This document shows positions 44,597-53,792 of a stretch of DNA of 64,000 bases, in pieces. Source of the stretch: Cytophagaceae bacterium. GTDB lineage: Bacteria; Bacteroidota; Bacteroidia; Cytophagales; Cytophagaceae. The notes under the pieces were generated by a model. The model ran no database searches. It saw nothing but the letters and a program-made list of their open reading frames with translations, and was not told where the DNA came from. Where the stretch lies: assembly GCA_025454925.1 (NCBI GenBank), contig JALONM010000005.1, positions 62,001 to 126,000 of the forward strand, written 5' to 3'. The position numbers were made by a program, and so were the translations under genes. Positions within the stretch are counted from its first letter, which is position 1; each line of letters begins with the position of its first letter.

Positions 44597-45706
44597 CTAG
44601 ATAGACGGATCAAAAGGGCCTCCGTAGGTAATTACTGGATAATCCCAAATTGCCTGAACTTCCTGAAAGGGAGTTCCTGAGATAACAGTCAATTGAATCC
44701 AATGTATGCGATGGGGCTCTTTTCTAAAATTTCCTTTGTCTCCATTATTTGGCACATTGCTGTGTTCAAACTCCGTGTATGGCACGGAAATAAGCTTCCA
44801 ACCAACATGATCGATCGACACTTGCTTTTGCCAAGCATCATCTACACAAGGACAATGCTGTCTCTTTTTATAAGTTCCTCCGCAGGTGCTATCGTTTTCC
44901 TTATCTGACTTAAACGCATCTGTCTCCGGATCGGCTTCGTGAAATTGCAAGTTCATTCGAGTTCCCGGCACTCCTGTTCCATATACATATACGTTGAAAT
45001 ACACATTTGAAACTTCTTTCCAATCAGGAAAATAAAAACCGCCAACCTTGCGATGCTGCAAACCTCCCACGAAATAACCATCGGAAGAATACGATCTATT
45101 GAATATGGTGTAATACTTATTACCTTGCACCGCAGGTATCAGGCTATCCACGCGCCTATAATTGGTGGAATTACTGGAATGAAACGAAAACTGTTTTGGA
45201 AAAAAAACTCCGTCTTCCAAACGAATAGTTTTAGAATTATACTCATATCCATTTGAATCTACACTAACAGGAGTCACGACATTGGGCTCCAACCCAAAGT
45301 CAACGGTGTTCTTTATGGTCGACACCCCAGTTACTTTCAACTCTGAACCCATAAAACTGACTGTAGCCTGCACTTGTTCGCCTTTTTTGAAAAACGGTAA
45401 TCCATCATGACCACCCCGCCAAGAAACTATTGAGCTATCCAATCTATTGGTATTTCCTTTAAAAATTCGGGAGGCGCCACTCTTCAAACCCTTCAACTCC
45501 AGCGTCCAGCTTACTACCGATGAAAATTCAGCCCTTATCGAAAACACTTTAGATTTTCTGAAATTCAATGTATCTGGCAAATAAAAACTTGTACATTGAA
45601 AATCTTTGCCTGCCAGGTAATAAACCGGACCTATAGAATCTTTTTTTCTATTGCAATTCACCAACAAAACTATTGTCAGTAAAATCGTAACGATGCATCT
45701 TTTCAT
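44597..45706 (-). CDS. Hypothetical lipoprotein with a carbohydrate-binding-like C-terminus
   Basis: Protein of 369 aa with a lipoprotein signal (lipobox LVNC, Cys about 18). The C-terminal 160 residues (NVYFNVYVYGTGVPGTRMNLQFHEAD..., HVGWKLISVPYTEF, IHWIQLTVISGTP) resemble galactose-binding/CBM11-type jelly rolls by pattern. The N-terminal half shows an Ig-like segment (FSIRAEFSSVVSWTLELKG). A Cys-rich loop (CGGTYKKRQHCPCVDD) is unusual. No family is firmly recognised; a cell-surface ligand-binding role is inference. Confidence 0.75.
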   Translation of the reverse strand: MKRCIVTILLTIVLLVNCNRKKDSIGPVYYLAGKDFQCTSFYLPDTLNFRKSKVFSIRAEFSSVVSWTLELKGLKSGASRIFKGNTNRLDSSIVSWRGGHDGLPFFKKGEQVQATVSFMGSELKVTGVSTIKNTVDFGLEPNVVTPVSVDSNGYEYNSKTIRLEDGVFFPKQFSFHSSNSTNYRRVDSLIPAVQGNKYYTIFNRSYSSDGYFVGGLQHRKVGGFYFPDWKEVSNVYFNVYVYGTGVPGTRMNLQFHEADPETDAFKSDKENDSTCGGTYKKRQHCPCVDDAWQKQVSIDHVGWKLISVPYTEFEHSNVPNNGDKGNFRKEPHRIHWIQLTVISGTPFQEVQAIWDYPVITYGGPFDPSI

Positions 45707-45879
45707 ATCCTTTCGTTTTTACAGAAAAGAGCATTTAGAAAAGGTCGATGTTACATATCTCTACCAAAATATATTTCTCATTCTCCCTGTAACATTTTTC
45801 TATTCCTCGGGCATAAGGCATACAAAGCCTTCAACAAAAAAACAGAGTCTGTTAATAATTTCAATTTTCAATGCACATT

Positions 45880-46728
45880 CTATTTCTTTGCAATAGGACT
45901 TTCTGTAAATACTTCCGGCACATATTTCACCTCAGCAAAATTTCTATGCACTAATTCGGTTTCAATGACACGTCCTTGATGGCGTTTTTCGCATTTACTC
46001 CTCCAAATCTCATTTTTCCTAAAGTATTTTCCGTTTTGAAAAACGAAAGCATGTTCCTTTTCAAAAACGGTATAGGTAAAGGGAAGCTCGTGCTGACAGC
46101 GCAATTCCCCTTCCAAACATTTTTCTGTAAACCAAAACCGTAATTGGAAAACCTGAGTGCTGTTGTTTTTAAAAGCATAGTCCCGGTAATTGTAAAAAAC
46201 CGTAGCTCCGCTTCCAAAAGGAAGAACCCTGCCCTGATCGGGAAATGGATCAAAACTATGATGATGTCGTTCTACCAGGGTTAATGGAGAATGCAAAACC
46301 ATCCAATGAATTAAGTTGGCGAGCTGGCAAATTCCACCACCAATCCCTGGGCGTGCCTCTCCCCTGCTCAACTCTATCCCCTTCAAAAAACCTCTACGTT
46401 GGGTAGGACGGCCTACTAATTTGCAGAATGAAAACGTTTCTCCCGGATAAATTAAAATGCCATTCATGGCAGAGACGGCTATTTTTAAATTTTCTACTTT
46501 ATTTAACTGAAGCTGAATATCCGAGTCTCCCATTTTACGGATCAGCACCGACTGATGCTTTTTAACACGAAAAGACAAGCCCTCGCTTTGCCTTTTGCTG
46601 GCAAATTTTTCAGGACCTAAGTACCAGTGTACATAACGCACGATACGCTTTTGCCAAACCGACATCCAATAAAATATCGGATGTCGTTGGCAAAGAAGTC
46701 TGGGAGGAAGATCCGGGCGATGCTTCAT
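45880..46728 (-). CDS. VanW family protein
   Basis: Protein of 282 aa with the VanW signature (GETFSFCKLVGRPTQRRGFLKG..., GIGGGICQLANLIHWMVL..., ERHHHSFDPFPDQGR). It has no N-terminal signal peptide. VanW is named for a glycopeptide-resistance cluster of Gram-positive bacteria but its activity is unknown, and no vanRSHAX-type genes are present here. Only the family assignment is secure. Confidence 0.9.
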   Translation of the reverse strand: MKHRPDLPPRLLCQRHPIFYWMSVWQKRIVRYVHWYLGPEKFASKRQSEGLSFRVKKHQSVLIRKMGDSDIQLQLNKVENLKIAVSAMNGILIYPGETFSFCKLVGRPTQRRGFLKGIELSRGEARPGIGGGICQLANLIHWMVLHSPLTLVERHHHSFDPFPDQGRVLPFGSGATVFYNYRDYAFKNNSTQVFQLRFWFTEKCLEGELRCQHELPFTYTVFEKEHAFVFQNGKYFRKNEIWRSKCEKRHQGRVIETELVHRNFAEVKYVPEVFTESPIAKK

Positions 46729-46869
46729 TCATGTAGTTTTATCAGACCTAAAAATAACCTACACCTGTGAATCTCTAAGCATCACTAAGCCAATCAGGAA
46801 TCCGGCTTAGTTAACCGGCGTGTTAAAATGGTCGAACCGCTCGCTGTGGTGGTTTCTTTCTGGCTAAAT

Positions 46870-47661
46870 TTACTGTACAGGCCGTGATAATTGCTGAGAA
46901 ACCCTGGTCACTATATTTCTTGGGAAAAACCGAACACTGTTTACCATGCAATAATTCACCCATCCAGGAATTGCTACTGTTTTGCGGCTCATCAAAGCCT
47001 TATAACCAAACTCTGCTACCACAGCAGCTGGCATCAAGTTGGCATTCTTTAGAAAAGCACTTTTACCGGCATTAGCCTCCTGAAAGAAATTGGTAGCGGT
47101 TCCTCCCGGACACAGACATGTTATACTTACACCGGTACCTTTTAGTTCATTGGCTATGGCCTCACTAAAATGAAGCACATACGCTTTAGTAGCGTAATAT
47201 ACCGCCATCCAAGGCCCTGGAAGAACCGAGGCAATCGAGGCGACCTGCAATACATAACCACGTTGCCGGACCAGCATTGCAGGCAGAAACAGATGCGTTA
47301 GTGAAGTCAATGTCATTACATTCAACTGAATCATTCTACATTGTTTTTCCAGATCCATTTCATAAAAAAGTCCGTAATCTCCAACGCCTGCATTATTAAC
47401 GAGAATGTCAATCTGAAGGCCGTTGTCATTGCAAAAATCATACACTTTCGATGCTGCCTCCGGAGTGCTCAAATCGCAGGAAAAAACCTCCACAGGCACA
47501 CCATACTTTTGATTTAGCTCAGTGGCGAGCTGACGCAACGGAAGCTCAGTCCTGGCGATCAGCACTAATGGATGTCCATTTTTAGCGAAGGTAATAGCAA
47601 GCTCCCTCCCGATACCGGATGAAGCACCGGTTAGTAATACTGTTGGGTTCATAGTTGTCAT
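46870..47661 (-). CDS. SDR family oxidoreductase
   Basis: NAD(P)-dependent short-chain dehydrogenase/reductase of 263 aa. Cofactor motif TGASSGIG at residues 11-18, NNAG at about 89-92, catalytic S142 and Y155-x3-K159 (YYATK). The Arg-containing loop after strand 2 (LIARTELPLRQL) favours NADPH. A Crp/Fnr-type regulator lies immediately upstream on the same strand. Substrate unknown. Confidence 0.92.
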   Translation of the reverse strand: MTTMNPTVLLTGASSGIGRELAITFAKNGHPLVLIARTELPLRQLATELNQKYGVPVEVFSCDLSTPEAASKVYDFCNDNGLQIDILVNNAGVGDYGLFYEMDLEKQCRMIQLNVMTLTSLTHLFLPAMLVRQRGYVLQVASIASVLPGPWMAVYYATKAYVLHFSEAIANELKGTGVSITCLCPGGTATNFFQEANAGKSAFLKNANLMPAAVVAEFGYKALMSRKTVAIPGWVNYCMVNSVRFFPRNIVTRVSQQLSRPVQ

Positions 47662-47728
47662 GGCAAAATTGTTGTTGTCAAAAATGAACCTTATTGCATT
47701 ATTTCTTATGACTCATTTGAGACAAAAA

Positions 47729-48328
47729 TCACTTCACCTGCGAAATAGAGATATGCTTCCGGATGCGACTTAAGGACTGGCGACCTATTCCCAGATAAGA
47801 GGCGAGATGCGTTAGGGATATTCGATGAAACAAAGTGGGATGCTGTTGTATAAAATGCAGGTAACGCTGTTCGGCAGTTTCTTTCAATAAGCTTTCAATA
47901 CGACGTTGCTGATTATCGGAAACACGTTCCTTAAAAATACGTGCGTAGCGTTCTAGATTTTTATACCGATGAATGCCCTCCTGCATTTTATCATAAGGAA
48001 GATGTATAAGGCACGTATCTTCGAGGCATTGAAATGTGCAGGGAGAGGGAACTTGCAATGAAAAACTGGGATAATGAGTGACATATTCATTTTCCTGAAT
48101 AAAGCTGATGGTATTTTCATTCCCCTGTTCATCTTCTTGAAAAACCCGGATTAATCCGCTGACCACAAACGACAAATGCGTTTGAACTTTTCCTGCAGAT
48201 AGGTATACCGCATGTTTGTACAATGTTTCTTGAAGAGCGTATTGGGCCACATAATGCAATTCTTCGGTAGTGATTTCCGGACAAATGGTAGAATAGCGTT
48301 TTAAATAAAGCGATAATGCATCTTTCAT
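47729..48328 (-). CDS. Crp/Fnr family transcriptional regulator
   Basis: Protein of 199 aa with an N-terminal cyclic-nucleotide-binding-type beta-barrel (LSFVVSGLIRVFQEDEQGNENTISF) and a C-terminal helix-turn-helix (SLTHLASYLGIGRQSLSRIRKHI). The Cys cluster of Fnr is missing and the cAMP-contact motif is not conserved, so the ligand is unknown. The tandem arrangement with the SDR gene (67-bp gap) suggests that it controls or is co-transcribed with it. Confidence 0.9.
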   Translation of the reverse strand: MKDALSLYLKRYSTICPEITTEELHYVAQYALQETLYKHAVYLSAGKVQTHLSFVVSGLIRVFQEDEQGNENTISFIQENEYVTHYPSFSLQVPSPCTFQCLEDTCLIHLPYDKMQEGIHRYKNLERYARIFKERVSDNQQRRIESLLKETAEQRYLHFIQQHPTLFHRISLTHLASYLGIGRQSLSRIRKHISISQVK

Positions 48329-48658
48329 ACTTCAAACTAAGTTAGCCGTTGAATTAACTTCGCCATTAGTACCATTGCCATCCAAGAGCATCTGTGGCAG
48401 ACTTATTTTCATACATTCAATAGTGGGTATGGTATATACGTTCATCCTGCGCATTTTAATAGGGTTCTATTTCTCTACTGTGTTGTTAACCTACAAGGAT
48501 GTTCACTTCGTAAGATTGGATACGATTTTAACGCTCAAATCTTTGGAGGCTTGAAGTAGAACATCCATTGCGGAGAATAAAGCCTTGTAAGGAAAGATAC
48601 AAAACTTCCATATACCTCAACAGCAATACAATAAGTTTTTATAATGGTCGCTCGTTCC

Positions 48659-48727
48659 ACCGGTATTTCCCGTTAGAAGTGAAGCGCACGATGGAGAAAA
48701 CTCATGAATCTGCGATACATGGCCGGT
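48659..48727 (-). repeat. 69-nt dispersed element, copy b
   Basis: Minus-strand copy with ACCGGCCATG at its 5' end and ACCGGT at its 3' end. The internal hairpin is ATGTATC-GCA-GATTCAT and the conserved middle is CCATCGTGCGCTTCACTTC. Confidence 0.75.
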
Positions 48728-48850
48728 AATCGCGACCTGAAAAATCGGGAAATTAAAAATGAATTTCTTCTGAAGCACTTGATTGTATGAGTGATTTTTC
48801 CATAAAAAAAATTCTATGAAAAAATCCCATTTAAAAACATGGCTAGTTTT

Positions 48851-48965
48851 GCGTGAGGGATAGAGTGTAAAGCCATGGCGCCATAGGCGCCATGCTTGCA
48901 GCGATAGCCCGGCCCAACGTGGTGAGGTGGGCTTGTAGCGCCACCTCACCACAAGGGACACGCCC
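48851..48965 (-). repeat. GC-rich dispersed element A, copy 3
   Basis: Conserved blocks GGGCGTGTCCC, GGGCCGGGCTATCGCTGCAAG and GGCTTTACACTCTATCCC, ending TCACGC on the minus strand. One slot holds TGGCGCC-TAT-GGCGCCA (48876-48892). The other carries a longer stem, GTGGTGAGGTGG...CCACCTCACCAC, unlike any other copy. Confidence 0.8.
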
Positions 48966-49187
48966 AACATACAATCTTAAAGTTAAATACTAAAAAAGGC
49001 TACGTAATGATTGGAGATTTAACTGCATCACCAAATGCAATCTATTTTTTGAAAAAATAAGGTTAAACTTTTCAAATGCTTACCAAGCCCTTGCATGAGG
49101 CGAACCGGCATGATTTCTTTTGGAAAATTATTTTAATTGGAAAAAATTATTCGCACCTTACCATTGAAAACAAAAAAAGTATTCCTT

Positions 49188-49811
49188 ATGAATTTCCAGA
49201 CGGATCAAGAAGAATTTTGGGCAGGTACATTTGGTGATGAATATATACAACGCAACCGAAGCGCAGAATACCTGGCATCTAACATCCATTTCTTTGCCAA
49301 GGCGTTGCACCGTATCACACCTCCTTCTTCGATATTGGAATTTGGCGCTAACGTAGGCATGAACCTGAAAGCCATACAGCAACTTTATCCCTCCGCTCAA
49401 CTTCACGGAATAGAAATCAACCAGTCGGCAGCTACAGAATTAGCCTCTTTACTGGGAAGCGACCATGTATACCATGGTTCTATCTTTGACTTTCCTACCA
49501 GCAAAAAGGTAGACCTGACACTTATCAAAGGTGTGCTCATCCACATACATCCCGACAAACTCGGCACGGTGTATGAAAAACTTTACGAGTGCAGCCATCG
49601 ATATATATTGATAGGAGAATATTACAACCCCTCACCAGTGAGCATTAGCTACCGAGGTCATAGCGACAGATTGTACAAACGTGATTTTGCTGGAGAAATG
49701 TTAGAACGCTATTCCGACCTTAGGCTGCTGGATTATGGTTTCGCTTACCGCCGGGATCCAGCCTTTCCGCAAGATGACATTACCTGGTTTTTACTCGAAA
49801 AAAAAATCTAA
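49188..49811 (+). CDS. Class I SAM-dependent methyltransferase (pseudaminic acid biosynthesis-associated type)
   Basis: Protein of 207 aa. Motif I ILEFGANVGMNL binds S-adenosylmethionine, and the N-terminal QEEFWAGTFGDEYIQRN resembles methylases found in pseudaminic acid/nonulosonate clusters. The start at 49188 skips 17 weakly conserved upstream codons. A GNAT gene follows after 23 bp. No other nonulosonate genes are in the window, so the methyl acceptor is unknown. Confidence 0.82.
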   Translation: MNFQTDQEEFWAGTFGDEYIQRNRSAEYLASNIHFFAKALHRITPPSSILEFGANVGMNLKAIQQLYPSAQLHGIEINQSAATELASLLGSDHVYHGSIFDFPTSKKVDLTLIKGVLIHIHPDKLGTVYEKLYECSHRYILIGEYYNPSPVSISYRGHSDRLYKRDFAGEMLERYSDLRLLDYGFAYRRDPAFPQDDITWFLLEKKI

Positions 49812-49834
49812 TTCATACTCCATTTTACATCGGC

Positions 49835-50266
49835 ATGGAACTTCGTAAGGCCACCATGGAGGATTGGGAACTGCTGCTTGACTGGAGGAATGACCCTCTC
49901 ACGAGGCAACAATCGCATTGCATAGACCCGATCGACGAACAGACGCATCGAAATTGGCTGCAGTCGGTGCTGAACAATCCGAATCGCCATTTATATATTG
50001 GCTTGCACGAATCGGTACCCATGGGAACGGTACGTGCCGATTGGAACGATCACTCCAACAGTTACGAATTATCCTGGACCATTGCTCCGCAGTATCGGGG
50101 AAAAGGACTGGGAATACTATTGGTATCTGCATTGACTGAACGACATGGCGAACGATACACTGCGGAAGTCAAAACCGGGAATTTCGCCTCGGAAAAAATT
50201 GCACTCCGTCTTGGTCTATCCCTGAAAGAAGAGAAAAATGGAATTCGCTATTTCAGTAACTTCTGA
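49835..50266 (+). CDS. GNAT family N-acetyltransferase
   Basis: Protein of 143 aa with the acetyl-CoA-binding motif QYRGKGLGILLVSAL and the N-terminal signature LRKATMEDWELLLDWRNDP. This N-terminus is shared with PseH-like and ribosomal-protein acetyltransferases. Next to the methyltransferase it could acetylate a nucleotide-activated amino sugar, but that is inference. Confidence 0.85.
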   Translation: MELRKATMEDWELLLDWRNDPLTRQQSHCIDPIDEQTHRNWLQSVLNNPNRHLYIGLHESVPMGTVRADWNDHSNSYELSWTIAPQYRGKGLGILLVSALTERHGERYTAEVKTGNFASEKIALRLGLSLKEEKNGIRYFSNF

Positions 50267-50569
50267 TACGCCAGTGGATCTTTATAATTGGTAGTGTAAA
50301 AAGCCTTTCCTTTACAATTTATCTTCTTACAACCGCCATGAAGGGAGGATGCTGCCCCAACTTTCGTTTTACAAACTAAATACCCAGTCGTAAGCCAGGT
50401 GCATGGGAGCCGTTGAGTGCTTATATTTATGGTAATCCAGTGAAGAAGTAAATCTGATTTTTTTACTATTTTCATCCCGAAGGCAACCTTTTTGCAAACG
50501 CAATGTCTAAGCATTTGAAAGACGCCTTCGGTACCATTGGTGAATAACAAACAATACAAAACAAAAATC
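50267..50569. other. Intergenic region
   Basis: About 300 bp between the GNAT gene and the next exported-protein gene. No RNA gene, repeat or convincing promoter pair was found in it. Confidence 0.4.
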
Positions 50570-51292
50570 ATGAGAAAATCTATATTTATCGTACTTGTGC
50601 TGACATGCAAGTTGTTATTGGCACAAACCGCCTCTGAAAAGGCTTGTGAACAAACCTGCAACTGTATAAAGAAAATTGACAGCAAGCTGCCGCCTGCCAA
50701 AAGAAAAGAATTGGCCATGAAGTGCATGGAAAATGCCTCGATCAATCATTTTGAAGGAATGATGGCGCAATACAAAATAAAAGAGAAAAATTTAGAAAAA
50801 GCAGCCAACAAAGTAGGAGAGAAATTTGGTGCCGAACTTGCAACTTCCTGCCCCGACATTATTCCATTCTTTATGGAAGAGGCTGGAGAAGATGCTGGAG
50901 AAGATGCTGCCGGCGACATTAACCCCGACACACTCGTTCTTAAAGAAGGGGTTTGCGCATTATTTAAAACTGGTAAATATGGCAGCCAACAAATGTATAT
51001 CAACAAAAAATATGTAGAGTCTCCCGACAAAAGCAGCTACAGCGAAGTAGTGGGATCTACTATTATCGATTATTCCAACAACAAAAAAACCATCACTAAA
51101 TGGACCATAAAATGGCTCTCTGCCTGTGAATGGGAACAGATACTGATAGAAAGCAACGATCCGGAAACTAGCAAACTCATAAAAAAAGGCGACAAAATAA
51201 CGTTGAAAGCAATTGGATCCAGCGGCAATGACCTATGGGTATCGTCCAAAATGTTTGGCATGGATGTGCTTGTACTCCTTAGAAAACAATAA
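50570..51292 (+). CDS. Hypothetical exported protein
   Basis: Protein of 240 aa. A signal peptide (FIVLVLTCKLLLAQ) is followed by a Cys-containing helical segment (KACEQTCNCIKKIDSKLPPAKRK), an acidic linker (EEAGEDAGEDAAGDI), and a C-terminal half (about 115-240) with beta strands such as WTIKWLSACEWEQILIE. The first part resembles small secreted Cys-rich domains seen in Bacteroidota; no named family assigned. The ATG at 50570 gives a clean signal peptide. A strong terminator follows. Confidence 0.75.
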   Translation: MRKSIFIVLVLTCKLLLAQTASEKACEQTCNCIKKIDSKLPPAKRKELAMKCMENASINHFEGMMAQYKIKEKNLEKAANKVGEKFGAELATSCPDIIPFFMEEAGEDAGEDAAGDINPDTLVLKEGVCALFKTGKYGSQQMYINKKYVESPDKSSYSEVVGSTIIDYSNNKKTITKWTIKWLSACEWEQILIESNDPETSKLIKKGDKITLKAIGSSGNDLWVSSKMFGMDVLVLLRKQ

Positions 51293-52090
51293 CAACAGAT
51301 ACGCGCTAATGACCAAGGCATCCAACTAATGGATGCCTTTTTTTATGTACTTAGATCGTGGACAGCAGGATAAGCGTTTTAGTTTCTTACAGAACCTCAT
51401 GACAAAAATTAATTTCACTCATCACCCCAATACTCTTCGTGCACATCAATTGACAACCTACCCAACTGAGGAAACCTATTATTTATTTATAACCAACTAA
51501 AAAAATGTAGTAATATCATAAATGCCAGGTGCTTTATTTAACCCATTCAGCTTCATCATAAACAATCTGTTAGCATGATTAATTTATACCACATCCGCCT
51601 CTCCTGGCTTCACCTGCACTTCCTCCATCTTTTCGTTCCTGGAATCCCTGTTGCAGCTATGCCTAGTTGTGGCCTCAAAAGACCATTTCATCACTTACAT
51701 TTCTTTTGACTATTTTTATCCGGGAAATAGTTTTTCTCCTCAATCATTTCAATTGACCTTGGAGAGATCAGGATGTGCTATAATCGTCGACTAGAACGTT
51801 GTCATTGACTTTTAAAATTATCTTAAGAAAGAATGTTGTAAGAAATATACAGGCCCAGACTTAGAAATAAATCCAAGCGTCAAAAAAATACATTGGCATT
51901 CGAAAACTAGTTGATGAAAAGCATGCCTATGGATGGATTGAATTTTTCATGCAAAAAAATATTTAAGCTAAACAAATCTGCTTTTTTTGTTCCAAAACAA
52001 TTAACTCATGCATTGTAGTTTAACTCTTACCTAATTCTTCATTTACTTTTTACAGAGCATTGGATACGTTTATTTCGTAATTATTTAACA
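51293..52090. other. AT-rich intergenic region
   Basis: A 798-bp gap between convergent genes. Apart from the terminator at 51315-51344 I see no ORF with coding character, tRNA or repeated element in it. Confidence 0.5.
51315..51344 (+). terminator. Rho-independent terminator
   Basis: Perfect 9-bp stem AAGGCATCC / GGATGCCTT with a 7-nt loop, followed by a run of T, 22 bp after the exported-protein stop. Confidence 0.85.
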
Positions 52091-52876
52091 CTACTTCAGA
52101 GTAGCCATAGGTTTAATATATTTGAATAACTTATAACTTCCCAATCCCCATCGATGCAGCCTAAAAGTAATTGACACGCGTAAAACACCAAAGCCATATT
52201 TCATGCTTCTTCTAAAATTAATACTGCTGGCGTCTTCGAAGTATTTTGTTGGGCAGGTAACTTCTCCAATTTCATATCCAGCATAGGCTATTTGACCTAG
52301 CATTTCATTGTCAAATACAAAATCATCACTATTCTGATCTAATGGTAACTCTGCTAAAATTTCTTTACTAAAAGCACGGTAACCCGTATGATACTCAGCT
52401 AACTTTTGCCCCATCAGGATATTCTGAGTAAAAGTTAGCATTCGATTAAATAGATATTTATACATCGGCATACCTCCTCTGAGCGCTCCTTTGCCTAGAA
52501 TTCTTGAACCAAGCATTACAGGAAATAACCCGTTGGCTACTGGAAATATCATTGCCTCCAACAAAAGTGGAGTATATTGGTAGTCTGGATGCAGCATCAC
52601 AACGATATCAGCATTCGATTCAATGGCAGCTTTGTAGCAAGTCTTTTGATTACCTCCATACCCTTTATTTTTATCATGACGAATCACTTTTGAAATACCA
52701 AGTTTCTTTGCAACTTCAACAGTATTGTCTCTGGAATGATCATCAACTAAAATAACCTCATCTACAATATCAAATGGAATTTCACTAATCGTTTTTTCCA
52801 AGGTTTTGGCTGCATTATAGGCTGGCATTACCACAACCACTTTTTTCCCCTTTACCATAAATATTTGCTCATTCAA
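52091..52876 (-). CDS. Family 2 glycosyltransferase
   Basis: GT-A fold glycosyltransferase of 261 aa, close to dolichyl/polyprenyl-phosphate mannosyl- or glucosyltransferases. Nucleotide-binding VVMPAYNAAKTLEKTI, VDDHSRDNT and the metal-binding region MLHPDYQYTP are visible. No C-terminal membrane helices are obvious. The ATG at 52858 (MVKGKKVV) is a possible alternative start. Sugar and acceptor are unknown. Confidence 0.87.
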   Translation of the reverse strand: MNEQIFMVKGKKVVVVMPAYNAAKTLEKTISEIPFDIVDEVILVDDHSRDNTVEVAKKLGISKVIRHDKNKGYGGNQKTCYKAAIESNADIVVMLHPDYQYTPLLLEAMIFPVANGLFPVMLGSRILGKGALRGGMPMYKYLFNRMLTFTQNILMGQKLAEYHTGYRAFSKEILAELPLDQNSDDFVFDNEMLGQIAYAGYEIGEVTCPTKYFEDASSINFRRSMKYGFGVLRVSITFRLHRWGLGSYKLFKYIKPMATLK

Positions 52877-52968
52877 GAAACTATTTAAAATTTCAAATGG
52901 TAATTACGATGTTTTTTTATTTTTTATTATCATTTTTTTGAAGTGTTTTTTTCGTATAGGATGAATTA

Positions 52969-53175
52969 TCACATATCAGGCCTTCCATATAGCTCATCAT
53001 AAATAGCACCCATTCTACCTTCAGCCTTACGTACGCCAACGCGGTGTCTGCCTGCTGTGATTCCTATTTCAAATTCGCCGGAGACCTCAAACATGCCCAA
53101 GCGTGAACTACCATAAATATACTTGAAAATGTACTTCGAATAAAAAGTAATTGACCTACGAAAAAATATTTTCAA
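52969..53175 (-). pseudogene. RHS-core remnant
   Basis: Frame of 68 aa. Residues about 19-49 (YIYGSSRLGMFEVSGEFEIG and TAGRHRVGVR) match the start of the RHS protein at 55.4 kb and lie in the same orientation. It lacks the conserved DHLGNVR...GKENDDETGW part and ends in 19 unrelated residues. It appears to be a truncated second copy of the RHS core. Confidence 0.7.
53029..53122 (-). repeat. Direct repeat of RHS core, downstream copy
   Basis: About 94 bp sharing long identical runs with 55376-55480, e.g. GCCCAAGCGTGAACT and TGATTCCTATTTCAA. The copies flank the toxin/immunity cassette in direct orientation. Confidence 0.75.
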
Positions 53176-53792
53176 TGTTGTAAAAAAGCCGGAATAACAC
53201 CCGGCAATATCTCGCAGTTCATTATTCTATTCTGGCTATTCTGATTCGTCTCTCCACCAAGGCCACAGAGCGAGACGCTCTTTGCTGCCATCCATAAACT
53301 ATGCATGCCGTAGTTATTAAATGACACCGACGGACGTAGGCGCCAGCAGTCGAGGAGCCTACCCAGACTAAGTCCCTCTTTTCATACTAGATCCATAGTC
53401 TAAGACTACGGATAGGTTGGGCGGCTTTTCCGGCTTTCGCTTCAAGGCCGCGAAACCTTCACGAATACTAAAACCATAAGGCCGCGGGCTTTCCGCTCTA
53501 TCCGGGCCGCTGCTAGCACTATCGTAAAAAATTTTCTCACTATAAATTAAAAGCCGGCTCTATATAATTTCTAACAACAATCCTGTAAATCCCTTAATCG
53601 GACGAATCCAAATTCCAACTACCCTAGTTGATGCTGCGCATCAACGGCACAAGACAAGGTCTTGCGCCAGCAGCTACGTCACTTGCACCAGCATTCGGGG
53701 GAAGTTTTCGTGTAATCATCGTGTAACGTGCATCGCACAATTTTAACTGTAACCTTGCGCTCGCATTCAGGGATTACCCTAATTCTCGATCA
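53176..53792. other. Repeat-rich gap downstream of the immunity gene
   Basis: A 617-bp gap containing an element A-variant copy (53419-53510) and two adjacent hairpins (53627-53645, GTTGATG/CATCAAC; 53646-53668, GGCACAAGAC/GTCTTGCGCC with one mismatch). No gene recognised. Confidence 0.5.
53419..53510 (+). repeat. GC-rich dispersed element A-variant, copy 5
   Basis: GGGCGGCTTTTCCGGCTTTCGC, CAAGGCCGCG, then GGCCGCGGGCTTTCCGCTCTATCCGGGCCGC (in parts). It shares the GGGCTTTCCGCTCTATCC block with element A, but its ends are GGCCGC-like instead of GGGCGTGCC/TCACGC. The other copy of this type is at 59083-59179. Confidence 0.65.

Larger units (their letters stand above)
48329..49187. other. Repeat-bearing intergenic region
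   Basis: An 859-bp gap with one 69-nt element (48659-48727) and one element A copy (48851-48965). A minus-strand frame across both is a repeat artefact. No RNA gene recognised. Confidence 0.6.
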
